Positions 33,589-42,440 of a DNA stretch of 64,000 bases are shown piece by piece; position 1 is the first letter of the stretch; every line of letters starts with the position of its first letter. Where the stretch lies: positions 62,001-126,000 of the forward strand of contig JADJUV010000004.1 of the NCBI GenBank assembly GCA_016716885.1, given 5' to 3'. The translations under genes and the position numbers were made by a program. The notes under the pieces are model-generated. The model saw only the letters and a program-made list of their open reading frames with translations. It ran no database searches and had not been told where the DNA came from. This stretch comes from Candidatus Trichofilum aggregatum. Its GTDB lineage: Bacteria > Chloroflexota > Anaerolineae > Promineifilales > Promineifilaceae.

Positions 33589-34200
33589 ATGAACAAAATT
33601 GACCTCAAAAAAACATGGAAGCATTTGTATAACCCGTCGGCACAAGTTGTGGCTGAGGTGGATGTGCCACCGATGAATTATTTGCTTATTGACGGGCGGG
33701 GTGATCCCAACACGGCGGCTGAGTACGCGGCCGCGGTCGAAGCCCTCTTCTCTCTCGCCTATGCCCTCAAATTCCACCTCAAACGCACCATAGAGGTAGA
33801 TTATGTGGTGATGCCCCTGGAAGGACTGTGGTGGGCCGAAGACATGCACCAGTTTAGCGTCGAGCGTAAATCTGACTGGCTCTGGACAATGATGATCCTT
33901 CAGCCGGAAGAGGTAACGGCGGCGATGTTTGCCCAGGTGCTGGCCGAAGTGACCAAGAAAAAACAGCTAGACGCCTTAGCGGGCGTGAGGCTAGAGCATT
34001 ATCATGAAGGGTCATCCGCCCAGATCATGCACCTGGGGCCATACAGCGCCGAAGGGCCAACCGTCGCTAAGCTTCACGGTTTTATTGCTGACAATGGGTA
34101 TACCCTGGGTGGCAAACATCACGAAATCTACTTGAGTGATCCGCGCAAATCGGCCCCAGAGAAGATGCGCACCGTGATCCGCCAGCCGTTTCAGGCGTGA
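33589..34200 (+). CDS. GyrI-like small-molecule-binding domain protein
   Basis: From ATG 33589 the 203-residue protein carries a single GyrI-like (SHS2-type) domain: PPMNYLLIDGRGDPNT near residue 24, FSLAYALKFHLKRT, DYVVMPLEGLWWAED, RLEHYHEGSSAQIMHLGPYSAEGPTVAKLHGFIADNGY in outline, and a C-terminal KHHEIYLSDPRKSAPEKMRTVIR. This form, often called a GyrI-like protein, binds hydrophobic or cytotoxic small molecules, and some members hydrolyse them. No DNA-binding domain is present, so it is not a MerR/AraC regulator. It precedes the conflict module by 108 bp on the same strand. Confidence 0.82.
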   Translation: MNKIDLKKTWKHLYNPSAQVVAEVDVPPMNYLLIDGRGDPNTAAEYAAAVEALFSLAYALKFHLKRTIEVDYVVMPLEGLWWAEDMHQFSVERKSDWLWTMMILQPEEVTAAMFAQVLAEVTKKKQLDALAGVRLEHYHEGSSAQIMHLGPYSAEGPTVAKLHGFIADNGYTLGGKHHEIYLSDPRKSAPEKMRTVIRQPFQA

Positions 34201-34308
34201 GGCAGGGGGATGGGAAACTCTAGGAACTTAGGGGAACTCTGGGAACTTATTACAACTGACAAGCTGACTTGCTGACCGGCTGACAAGCTATTTTCAGAGG
34301 ATCTGTTC

Positions 34309-36102
34309 ATGACAACAGTGGTGGATGTGGAAATACGCATATTGCCCCGGGAGGAAAACGGGTATCCGGTGGAGATTGAGGTGACCACCGAAACGGGGGA
34401 ACAGCAATATCCTCGGGGGTACGCGGCCGCAGACTATCCCACCCTCTCCTCGGGGGCCAGTGATACCCAACAGGGCCAACGGCTGTGGCAATGGCTCCTC
34501 ACCGACCCCAACCTGCAACTGGCCTGGGCCAAACTGTCCGGCCAATACCCCCAACGACGCATCCGCCTGCGCCTGGACGCGGCCGCGCCCGAATTACACA
34601 GCATCCCCTGGGAGTTAATACATGATGGTTCCAGCCAACTGGCCGCCAGCACCAATACCGCCTTCTCCCGCTACCTGGCTGGCCCCTGGCGGCCGCAACC
34701 CCCTCTTAACGCCAACCCCATCCGCATCCTCGTGGCCATTGCCAACCCGGAAAACCTGGAGAAATACGGCCTTCAGGCGGTAGACGCGGCGCAAGAATGG
34801 GCCTTAATGACCGCGGCCGCGAACGATCCCCGGTTTGAGTTTGTCGCTTTACCCGCGCCCGTTACCCTGGCCCGGTTGGAAACCGCCTTGCGCCAAGGCA
34901 TCCATATCCTGCACCTGGTGGGGCATGGGCAATTTGCCCGCAGTGGCAAAAACGCCCTCCTTTACCTGGCCGATGACGATAACCAGGCCAAACCGGTGCG
35001 TGATACCGACTTTGTGGCAATGTTGACCCGTTTTTTGGGCGGGGTAGATGCGGTGGCTGGTGCTGATCTGCGTCTGGTTTACCTCTCTAGTTGCCAGACC
35101 GCCACTCGCAGCCCCGCTGATGCGTTTCGGGGGTTGGCCCCGCTCCTGGTAGGAACGGGCATTGCCAGTGTGGTGGCGATGCAAGACCTTGTGCCCGTTG
35201 TAACGGCTCAGGCGTTTGCCCGCACTTTTTATGAACGACTGGCGGCTCATGGGCGAGTGGATGCGGCCGCGAACGAAGCCCGCGCCCACATCCTCACCGC
35301 CGACCTGCCCGGTGCGGCTATCCCCGTTTTGTTCAGCCGCCTGCGTGACAACCAGCTTCTCGATCACACGTACAAAGCCCGTCTGCCCTTCGAGCCAGAA
35401 CTGGTTTACATTCCGGCCGGGCCATTCCGTATGGGGTCGGATGCTGGCCCCGGCATTTCGGCCACCGAGACACCCACCCACGAAGTCACTCTAGCGGCCT
35501 ACCGGCTGGGCAAATACCCCGTTACCAATGAGCAATACGCCGAATTTATCCGCCAGACGGCACACCCGGTCACCCGTGAGATGGGCTGGTTTGGCCGCAA
35601 CCCACCGAAAGAACAACTGAACCACCCGGTGGTGGGGGTGAGTTGGTTGGATGCCCTGGCTTACTGTCAATGGCTGGCGGCCCAGACAGGGCGAGCCTAT
35701 CGCCTGCCCAGCGAAGCTGAATGGGAAAAAGCTGCCAAAGGGCCAGATGGCTGGCGCTACCCGTGGGGTAACGAGTGGGCCGAGCAACACTGCCATCACA
35801 GTCAGAACACAACCGCCCCGGTTGATGCTTACCCTGACGGGGTCTCACCGTATGGCTGCCATGATATGTTGGGCAATTGTGCGGAGTGGACGAGCACCTT
35901 GTGGGGTATGGACCCGGTTAAGGCTAGTTATGGGTACCCTTACACGAAAGATCAACGTGAGGACGCGGCCGCGACCGGTCATCGTCTTTATCGTGGTGGC
36001 TCATTCCGTGATGGGCCAGACCGCCTACGTTCTACCATGCGCAGTTGGTATGCCCCTGACCACCATGACAAACGGCGTGGTTTTCGGGTGGCAATGGGAT
36101 AA
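34309..36102 (+). CDS. CHAT-domain protease fused to formylglycine-generating-enzyme-like domain
   Basis: The 597-residue protein has an N-terminal beta-rich region (1-110), then a caspase-like CHAT domain with the catalytic pair His206 (ILHLVGHGQFA) and Cys262 (LRLVYLSSCQTAT). From about residue 365 an FGE-sulfatase domain follows: YIPAGPFRMGSDAG, PVTNEQYAEFIR, HPVVGVSWLDALAYCQWLA, YRLPSEAEWEKAA, YPWGN, LGNCAEWTS, RGGSFRDG, RGFRVAMG. In true FGE the final motif is GFRCA with a catalytic Cys; here it is Val, so this domain is likely a ligand-binding module. An AGAGGA site precedes the ATG. CHAT proteases act as effectors in bacterial conflict systems. Six GCGGCCGC copies. Confidence 0.88.
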   Translation: MTTVVDVEIRILPREENGYPVEIEVTTETGEQQYPRGYAAADYPTLSSGASDTQQGQRLWQWLLTDPNLQLAWAKLSGQYPQRRIRLRLDAAAPELHSIPWELIHDGSSQLAASTNTAFSRYLAGPWRPQPPLNANPIRILVAIANPENLEKYGLQAVDAAQEWALMTAAANDPRFEFVALPAPVTLARLETALRQGIHILHLVGHGQFARSGKNALLYLADDDNQAKPVRDTDFVAMLTRFLGGVDAVAGADLRLVYLSSCQTATRSPADAFRGLAPLLVGTGIASVVAMQDLVPVVTAQAFARTFYERLAAHGRVDAAANEARAHILTADLPGAAIPVLFSRLRDNQLLDHTYKARLPFEPELVYIPAGPFRMGSDAGPGISATETPTHEVTLAAYRLGKYPVTNEQYAEFIRQTAHPVTREMGWFGRNPPKEQLNHPVVGVSWLDALAYCQWLAAQTGRAYRLPSEAEWEKAAKGPDGWRYPWGNEWAEQHCHHSQNTTAPVDAYPDGVSPYGCHDMLGNCAEWTSTLWGMDPVKASYGYPYTKDQREDAAATGHRLYRGGSFRDGPDRLRSTMRSWYAPDHHDKRRGFRVAMG

Positions 36103-36132
36103 TATCCCTTCATGGTAACTGTTCAGGTTCTC

Positions 36133-36226
36133 AAGAAACGAACCGCCAAGACACCAAGAACGCCAAGTCACCAGAGAAAAATTCGTATTAGTTCGTGCCA
36201 TTCGTGGCTTCTTTCCATGAACTCAC
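36133..36226. repeat. mosaic repeat inserted between CHAT and SIR2 genes
   Basis: CGCCAAGACACCAAGAACGC, AAGTCACCAGAGAAAAATTC and CGTGGCTTCTTTCCATGAAC. It is about 80% like 23150-23235 by eye and lies inside the presumed operon. Confidence 0.7.
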
Positions 36227-36271
36227 CTTTCATAAATTATCAGGTCTGGGTTTCTTTTACCGGAGCATCCT

Positions 36272-37273
36272 ATGAGCATCCGTGCAACTGTTGATTGGCG
36301 TACCATCATACGCCGCATAAAAACCGATAAATTCACGCCTATTATTAGTGACCGTGTTTTTTTCCCTGGTGATAATCAGGTCATTCCTACCTGGGCTAAG
36401 GAAATGGATTTTCCTTACCCCGTGAATAACGCTCTTACGATGGCTCAACTGGCCCAATATTTGTGTATCAACAGCCGTGATCACCTGACTGCCAAAGAAG
36501 ATTTTCTGGAATTTGCCAAACAATACACCCTGGATCAAGTAACAAAAGATCGTAGCCTGGAGTCGGGCGATTTTTTAGACACCCTGACCGATGAATTGCC
36601 GGATCTTACCTATTCTCAATTAGCGGCGCGGCTGGCTTTTCCCACCTTTGAAAACGAGATGGCCAACCCCCTGCGTATTCTGGCCGAGTTGCCCCTCTCG
36701 ATTTACATCACCACCAGCTATTACGATTTTTTGGAAACGGCCTTAAAAGCCGCCGGTAAAGACCCGGTGACGGAAATCTGTTACTGGCAAGATGATTTGG
36801 TCGATGATGTGCCTTCTATCTTTGCCAGTGACCCGGATTTTCAACCGACGAGTGCGCGGCCGCTGGTTTATCACCTCAATGGCCTGGACGCATACCCTTC
36901 TTCATTGGTCATCAGCGAAGATGATTATCTCGACTTTCTGGTCAAGGTTTCCGAAGACCTGGAAGCCGTGCCCCGTCGTGTTTCTCAGGCTTTTGCTGAC
37001 TCAACCCTACTCTTGTTAGGGTATCAGTTGGATGACTGGAACTTCAAGACCTTGTTCCGGGGCCTTATCAACACCCGTCGGGCCAGCCGCCGCCTCTTGA
37101 GTCTTTCTATTCAGATGGTACCAACCCCCACTGAGGAGGCAGCGAAGGATGCCCAAACGCGCGTACAAGACTATTTGGGACGTTATTTTGACAAGGTTAA
37201 TTTTGATGTTTATTGGGGAACGCCACAGGAGTTTACCCAGGAGTTATGGGCACAATGGCAAGGGACGAATTAA
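36272..37273 (+). CDS. SIR2-like domain protein
   Basis: The 333-residue protein has the layout of conflict-system SIR2 domains: IYITTSYYDFLETALKAAG (position of the TTNYD motif), PLVYHLNGLDAYPSSLVISEDDYLDFLVKV in outline, and TLLLLGYQLDDWNFKTLFRGL (GYSLxDW-type motif). These usually cleave NAD+. The glycine-rich GAGxS loop is not recognisable in the N-terminal FTPIISDRVFF region, and the key Asn of TTNYD is replaced by Ser, so catalysis is uncertain. It starts with ATG 36272 after ACCGGAGC and overlaps the nSTAND gene start by 19 bp, showing translational coupling. Confidence 0.75.
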   Translation: MSIRATVDWRTIIRRIKTDKFTPIISDRVFFPGDNQVIPTWAKEMDFPYPVNNALTMAQLAQYLCINSRDHLTAKEDFLEFAKQYTLDQVTKDRSLESGDFLDTLTDELPDLTYSQLAARLAFPTFENEMANPLRILAELPLSIYITTSYYDFLETALKAAGKDPVTEICYWQDDLVDDVPSIFASDPDFQPTSARPLVYHLNGLDAYPSSLVISEDDYLDFLVKVSEDLEAVPRRVSQAFADSTLLLLGYQLDDWNFKTLFRGLINTRRASRRLLSLSIQMVPTPTEEAAKDAQTRVQDYLGRYFDKVNFDVYWGTPQEFTQELWAQWQGTN

Positions 37274-40200
37274 CCCCCAACGAAAATCCGTATGTCGGTC
37301 CCCGCACCTTTAGCGAAAAGGATGCGCGTCGTTTTTTTGGCCGCGAACGCGAGGCACGTGATCTGCTTTCTCTGGTGATCACAGAGCCGCTCTCCTTGTT
37401 TTATGCCCGGTCCGGGGCCGGGAAGAGTTCGCTCATTAACACCCGGCTTATTCCTGGTTTGCGCCAGGAAGAGTTTGTGGTGTTGCCGGTAACGCGTGTT
37501 TCTGGGGTGGTGCCGATCGGCATAAAAGATGTGCGTAATGTGTTTGTGTTTAATTTGATCCTGAACCTGGATCAGAATAAACACGATCCTCAGACCCTGG
37601 CTACCGAGACGCTCTCTGATCATTTGCAACATAGTAAATCATTGTTGTCCGATCCATCGTTGGCGCGGGTGTTGATTATTGATCAGTTTGAGGAGATTTT
37701 TACCACCCACCTGGATCATTGGCAGGAGCGACGAGACTTTTTTGAGCAGTTGGCCCAGGCCATGAAGAATGATCCGTTGTTGTGGGTGGTGCTGTCCATG
37801 CGTGAAGATTATGTGGCTTCGCTGGACCCGTTTGCCCGGATGTTGCCGGGGCGGCTGCGGCCGCGGCTGTTCATGCAGCGCATGGATGCCGACACCGCCC
37901 TTATCGCCATCGAAGAACCGGCAGAGAAAGGGGGGCGACCTTTTGCTCCCGGTGTAGCCAACACGTTAGTCGATAACTTGCGCCAGATACGGGGTCAGAC
38001 CAGTGCCGATGTGATTTTTGGCGAATTTGTGGAGCCGGTTCAGTTACAGGTGGTCTGTTACCAGTTGTGGCAAAATTTGCAGTCGCGGCCGCAGGGCGAA
38101 ATCACCCAAAAGGATGTGGATGAACTCGGTAATGTGGACGAAGCGCTGGGTCAGTTTTACGAGCAGGCCATTGGCCGGGTCGTCCAGGCCACCACCATTA
38201 CCGAATTGTCTTTGCGCAATTGGTTTGAAAACCAACTCATTACCGAATCACGTACCCGAGGCACCGTTTACCAGGGCAAAGAGAACACCGCCGGGATGCC
38301 AAATGAAGCCGTGAACCTGCTGGTAAGCCAATTTTTGATCCGTTCGGAATTTCGGGCTGGGGGAACCTGGTTTGAACTGGTGCACGAACGGTTTGTGGAG
38401 CCAATTTTGCAGGCCAACACCGAGTGGCGTTTGCGCCAAAGCCCTCTGGTGCAGTCCGCTGAAACCTGGGAGAGAGCCGGACGCCCGCCGGAAAAACTAT
38501 ACCGGGGGGGACAGTTGCGTGACATTCTGGTTTCGGTTAATCCCGAAACGGCGGATGAGCCGGTGCGCTCATTTTTGCGGGCCAGCCAGGATGCCCAAAA
38601 TGAGCGAGACCTGGTGCGGGCGCAAGAAGAAGCGGAAGAGGAACGGCGGGCGGCCGATGAAGCCCGCCAGCAGGCTGAGAAAGAGGCGAAAACGTCGGCT
38701 CGCTTGCGTTATCTGGCGACGGCGTTAATCGTGGCCTTTTTTCTGGTCGCGGCCGCGTCGGTGGCTGCCTTGTGGCAAAGTCAGGTAGCCTCGTCCCAGT
38801 CCCAGGCCAACGCCACGCTGGCTGTCGATAACGCGGCCGCGGCTGCCACGGCCGGAGTGGCCGTTGTTACCAGTGATTATTTTGTCGTAGAAGCCAATTA
38901 TCTGCTCCAGACGGCCGTCGCCTCAGAATCACAGGCTGAAGCGGCCGCGGCCACCAGTATTATTTTGGCGGATGAAAATGCTGACCTGGCGGCCACCAGT
39001 CAGGCCAATGAAGCCATTGCCGCGACCCGGGCGGCACAAGCGGAACAGGCCAAAGCGGAAGCTCTGCTGGCCCAACAAGAAGCTGAGCGCCAGCGTTGTC
39101 TGGTTTCGGCTCAGGCGCTGGCTTCACAGGCCATTCTGACCTTGAGCCAGCCCAAAAATGACACGGAACTGGCGGCTTTATTGGCGGTTCAGGCTAACAA
39201 TTTATCCTGTGTGCAGGATACACCGGATGCAGAGTTTGAAGCGTTCACGGAGAATTTTTTACGCGATTTATTGAGCCGACCCTATTACAACAACACCTTG
39301 CGGCCAGGCGGGAATGCGGTACGGGCCTTGGCGTTTAGCCCGGATGGACATTGGCTCGCGGCCGCGGCCGATAATGGCTCTCTCCAGGTCTATGATCTAA
39401 CTGTTCCCGGCAATCCTTTCATCCAGCTTCAGGGGCATACGGGTGTCGTGCGGGCTGTGGCTTTTCACCCGCAAACCAGCCAATTGGCCTCAGCGGGTGA
39501 TGATTTGATCGTTCGTCTGTGGGATTTGTCGGCCCCGGACAGCCCGGTGCTGACCCTGACCGGCCATACGGGGGCTGTGCGGGCGCTGGCTTTCAGCCCT
39601 GATGGTAATACCCTCACCTCTGCGGGAGATGACAAATCAATCTATCTGTGGAATTTAGCGGCGGATGCGACAAGCCGAGAGCCTATCGTGCGGACAAATC
39701 ATGCTAACAGCGTGTTCGCCCTCACCTACGTTCCGACCAGTAGCCTCACCTATCTGATTTCGGTGAGTTCCGAGGGTGTTTATTTGTGGGATGCTAACCG
39801 TCTGGCCGTAGGCGGGAGTCCCTCACGCATCAGCAGTAGCCAACGGTTTATCAATGGTCTGGCGATTAACCGGACTGGCCGCATAATGGCGACCATTGGC
39901 TCTGATGCGTCGGTGCGTTTGTGGGATATTACCAACCTGGCAAATGTGCCCTCGCCCGTCTCTATGACCCTGAATGTGCCCCAAATTGGTGCCCTGGCGT
40001 TTAATCCGGCGGGAAACTCTTTGTTTGTGGGCGATTCTACCGGGGCTATCCGTATGTGGGATTTTCCTCGTTTTCTGCTTAACCCTGGTCTGGCCGATGC
40101 GTCCTTGAATGGGCATCAATCGCTGGTGCTGGCTCTGGCGGTCAGTGCCAATGGACGCTGGTTGGCTTCAGCCACGGCCAGTGGTGAAATTCGCCTGTGG

Positions 40201-40365
40201 CAACTACAAACGACGAATGGTGCAGATTTGGATTATGCGGGGCTGCTGGCTCAGGCGTGCCAGATGGTGGGGCGCAATCTGTCCCAGGCAGAATGGGCCG
40301 ATTATTTGCCCGGCCAACTATATCAACCTACCTGCGCCAATTTGCCCTCGAATTCCCCTGGTTAG
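37255..40365 (+). CDS. nSTAND NTPase with transmembrane segment and seven WD40 repeats
   Basis: The start at ATG 37255 (AGGAG at 37239-37243) gives 1036 residues. The nSTAND1 NTPase begins at once: NPYVGPRTFSEKDARRFFGRE, Walker A SGAGKSSLI, Walker B VLIIDQFEEIFT, and LSMREDYVASLDPFARMLPGRLRPRLFMQRM in outline. A VHERFVEP motif, a Glu/Arg-rich coiled stretch and one membrane helix (ATALIVAFFLVAAASVAALW) follow. Then comes an Ala-rich coiled coil. The C-terminus has seven WD40-like units ending VYDL, LWDL, LWNL, LWDA, LWDI, MWDF and LWQL, enough for one propeller. The STAND core likely oligomerises on sensing a ligand through the propeller. It is coupled to the SIR2 gene. Confidence 0.9.
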   Translation: MARDELTPNENPYVGPRTFSEKDARRFFGREREARDLLSLVITEPLSLFYARSGAGKSSLINTRLIPGLRQEEFVVLPVTRVSGVVPIGIKDVRNVFVFNLILNLDQNKHDPQTLATETLSDHLQHSKSLLSDPSLARVLIIDQFEEIFTTHLDHWQERRDFFEQLAQAMKNDPLLWVVLSMREDYVASLDPFARMLPGRLRPRLFMQRMDADTALIAIEEPAEKGGRPFAPGVANTLVDNLRQIRGQTSADVIFGEFVEPVQLQVVCYQLWQNLQSRPQGEITQKDVDELGNVDEALGQFYEQAIGRVVQATTITELSLRNWFENQLITESRTRGTVYQGKENTAGMPNEAVNLLVSQFLIRSEFRAGGTWFELVHERFVEPILQANTEWRLRQSPLVQSAETWERAGRPPEKLYRGGQLRDILVSVNPETADEPVRSFLRASQDAQNERDLVRAQEEAEEERRAADEARQQAEKEAKTSARLRYLATALIVAFFLVAAASVAALWQSQVASSQSQANATLAVDNAAAAATAGVAVVTSDYFVVEANYLLQTAVASESQAEAAAATSIILADENADLAATSQANEAIAATRAAQAEQAKAEALLAQQEAERQRCLVSAQALASQAILTLSQPKNDTELAALLAVQANNLSCVQDTPDAEFEAFTENFLRDLLSRPYYNNTLRPGGNAVRALAFSPDGHWLAAAADNGSLQVYDLTVPGNPFIQLQGHTGVVRAVAFHPQTSQLASAGDDLIVRLWDLSAPDSPVLTLTGHTGAVRALAFSPDGNTLTSAGDDKSIYLWNLAADATSREPIVRTNHANSVFALTYVPTSSLTYLISVSSEGVYLWDANRLAVGGSPSRISSSQRFINGLAINRTGRIMATIGSDASVRLWDITNLANVPSPVSMTLNVPQIGALAFNPAGNSLFVGDSTGAIRMWDFPRFLLNPGLADASLNGHQSLVLALAVSANGRWLASATASGEIRLWQLQTTNGADLDYAGLLAQACQMVGRNLSQAEWADYLPGQLYQPTCANLPSNSPG

Positions 40366-40371
40366 GGAGAA

Positions 40372-40430
40372 ACGCAAGAAAGAGAGACAGGGGCACAGAG
40401 GTGAAGACACAGAGGTTCACAGAGAAAAAC
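40372..40430. repeat. mosaic repeat between convergent genes
   Basis: GGGCACAGAGGTGAAGACAC, AGAGGTTCACAGAGAAAAAC. It lies just after the nSTAND stop and before the convergent DUF58 gene. Confidence 0.6.
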
Positions 40431-40569
40431 AAGACCGTTTAGATAAGTGTGGTCTCCTTGCGTTCCTAGGCCGTTGGGTCACCTTGAGATTGAGCCACAA
40501 GCCGGCAAAGGGCCACAATACACGAATTACCGAATCTCTGTGCCTTCTCTGCGTCCTGGTCGCGCTTCC

Positions 40570-41811
40570 TCAGGCGAGGGGCAAATCGGTGGTTTCGCGG
40601 ACGTGGTAGGCGGCAAATCCCAGTTGGCGGCCGCGTTGCCGCACCAGGGCAAACTCCAAGTCGGGTTCTATGACAAGGAGTACAGGGTTGTAGCCAGCCC
40701 GCACCAGGCGGTGCAGGGCATTACAGAGGGCCAGGTCGGCGCGGGGGGTGATGGTGAGCAGGGTCACGCCCCAACTCAACCCCACGGTGGCTGAGGGCAA
40801 CCAGTCGGCAAAGGGGATTGTGGGCCTGGCTTCTACTCGCGCTAACGTTTCTAAAATCTTCATCAAATGTTCGCGGCCGCGCCTGGGGGCAATGGCCGTG
40901 GCCGTTGTGGCGGGATTTTCCGCCAACAACAAACGACCACTTTGCGTATCAAATTCAGGCGTATCGGTGTCCAGTCGCGGCCGCAACGGGTCCACCCCAT
41001 TGGTCATCAGCCCGACCGCCTGCCGCTGTTCCGTCAAATGGGCCGCCAACGAAGCGGCCACCTCAATCGCCCACTCCACCGTCAGGGTTAAGGCTTTACG
41101 CTCATACACCGTCTGGTCCAGGTTCAACAAAATAGCTGTCTCCAGCGAAATGGCTGGTTCATAAGTTTTGACTACCAGATTGCCTACGTGGGCACTGGCT
41201 TTCCAATGGATTTGCCGTTGCGAATCCCCACTGCGATAGGCGCGAATGCCTTGCGGCCGCGCCGGGTCTTCAAACAGCCGTTGTTTGCTGGCAACGGTGC
41301 CAAACGGGAGCCTCGACGGCAGTTTGAGGCGGCTGAGGGGGATGATGCGTGGATAAACGGTGAGGTAATTGGGGGTGAGTTGCCAGCTTTGGCGGGCAAA
41401 ACCGAACAGATCACCCGCTTCCACGGCTAGTGGGCCTAGCCGGTAATAACCACGCCGATTGGCCCGCACGGTGTAGCTGAGGGTGTGCTCGTCGCGGCCG
41501 CGTAAACTAAACGCTTCTTGTAGCGGTATACCGGCGTATAAATTGGGCGGGATACTCTCGTTGGCCTCAACCCAGGGAATCGGCCATAGCTTTTCATTGC
41601 GGAAGGTAACATCCACGGAAACGGGTTCGTTGAGGAAGGCGTGGTCGTTGTAGTGGCGGCTAATCAACACGCGGCGGAGTAGACGGGGGGTGACCAATTT
41701 GCTCCAGGCGTAAATGCCCAGGCAGACGTAGAGGATGTAAAAGACAAAATCCACCTGGCACAGGAAGGCGACGGCCAAAAAAAGCAGAAAAACGAGCAAG
41801 AAGGAAGGCAT
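40570..41811 (-). CDS. DUF58 domain membrane protein
   Basis: Starting at ATG 41811 (413 residues), the protein has two N-terminal hydrophobic segments (SFLLVFLLFLAVAFLC, FVFYILYVCLGIYAW). It then has a beta-sandwich stretch (VSVDVTFRNEKLWPIPWVEANESIP). The DUF58 core follows: VYPRIIPL, RPQGIRAYRSGDSQRQIHWKASAHVGNLVVKTYEP in outline, then a vWA-like segment with LLNLDQ. DUF58 genes usually sit with a MoxR AAA ATPase, absent here because the upstream side is the damaged tract at 41812-42407. A longer reading to 42201 passes through that tract and is rejected. Five GCGGCCGC sites. Confidence 0.85.
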   Translation of the reverse strand: MPSFLLVFLLFLAVAFLCQVDFVFYILYVCLGIYAWSKLVTPRLLRRVLISRHYNDHAFLNEPVSVDVTFRNEKLWPIPWVEANESIPPNLYAGIPLQEAFSLRGRDEHTLSYTVRANRRGYYRLGPLAVEAGDLFGFARQSWQLTPNYLTVYPRIIPLSRLKLPSRLPFGTVASKQRLFEDPARPQGIRAYRSGDSQRQIHWKASAHVGNLVVKTYEPAISLETAILLNLDQTVYERKALTLTVEWAIEVAASLAAHLTEQRQAVGLMTNGVDPLRPRLDTDTPEFDTQSGRLLLAENPATTATAIAPRRGREHLMKILETLARVEARPTIPFADWLPSATVGLSWGVTLLTITPRADLALCNALHRLVRAGYNPVLLVIEPDLEFALVRQRGRQLGFAAYHVRETTDLPLA

Positions 41812-42407
41812 AGTGGCTATTTTACTCGGTTGTGGGGGATGAGGGGGAAACGCCAGCCCGACACCCGCGTCTCCGGGAACCCCACCGGTGCCGGCCCGGG
41901 CCGGGGGGGCGGCGGGGGCGGATAGGCGTTCTGTGTCCCCACCCGCCACGCGTGCCCCCACCCACCACCGCGCAACGCCGGGGCCACAACACAACGGGGC
42001 AACCAGGGGGGCAAAGAAACCACACAAGGCCCCCAAAACCAAACAACACGCCCCGCCCGAAGCGGGCGACGCCCAAACAGCGCCCCCGGAAATGAAACCG
42101 TATTCCGCGGACAGCCGGGGTAGCAGGCCGCGGGGGGGAGGGGCCCGAAACGCGGAGCCGGGGGGGGGTGGTGTTAGACGCAGGCCCCACCACCCCCACA
42201 CAACGGACGAAAGGCGCCCCGAGCGGGCACCACACCAAAAGCAGCGCGCGCCGGGGGGAAAAAAGGCGCAGGAACAGAAAAAAAAAAACGAAAAAAACGT
42301 TCAGCAAAAAAAAAAAAAAAAAAAAAATTTCAACCGCAAAAAAAAAAAAAAAAAAAAAAAAAAGCGCTCCGCGGAGGGGCGGCAAATTTAGAAACGACCA
42401 ACGTTTT
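41812..42407. other. T-depleted, homopolymer-rich tract, probable assembly artefact; no gene
   Basis: Two 60-base lines (42001-42060 and 42181-42240) contain no T at all. C/G runs give way to A runs at about 42278-42290, 42306-42327 and 42338-42363. Apparent ORFs here on both strands are products of this composition. The tract ends directly at the right arm of a GTGCCTGGCAC hairpin (42408), whose left arm is missing. Confidence 0.7.
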
Positions 42408-42425
42408 CTGCCCCGTGCCAGGCAC
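42408..42425. repeat. right half of a GTGCCTGGCA paired hairpin repeat
   Basis: CTGCCCCGTGCCAGGCAC matches the right arm of copies at 10905 and 60701. No left arm is seen; it may be lost in the neighbouring damaged tract. Confidence 0.75.
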
Positions 42426-42440
42426 TCAACGAACAATTAT

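Noticed and set aside
41822..42436. Several long ORFs on both strands (up to about 250 residues)
   Set aside because: They are products of T-depleted homopolymer sequence, with poly-Phe, poly-Lys and poly-Pro stretches, not genes.
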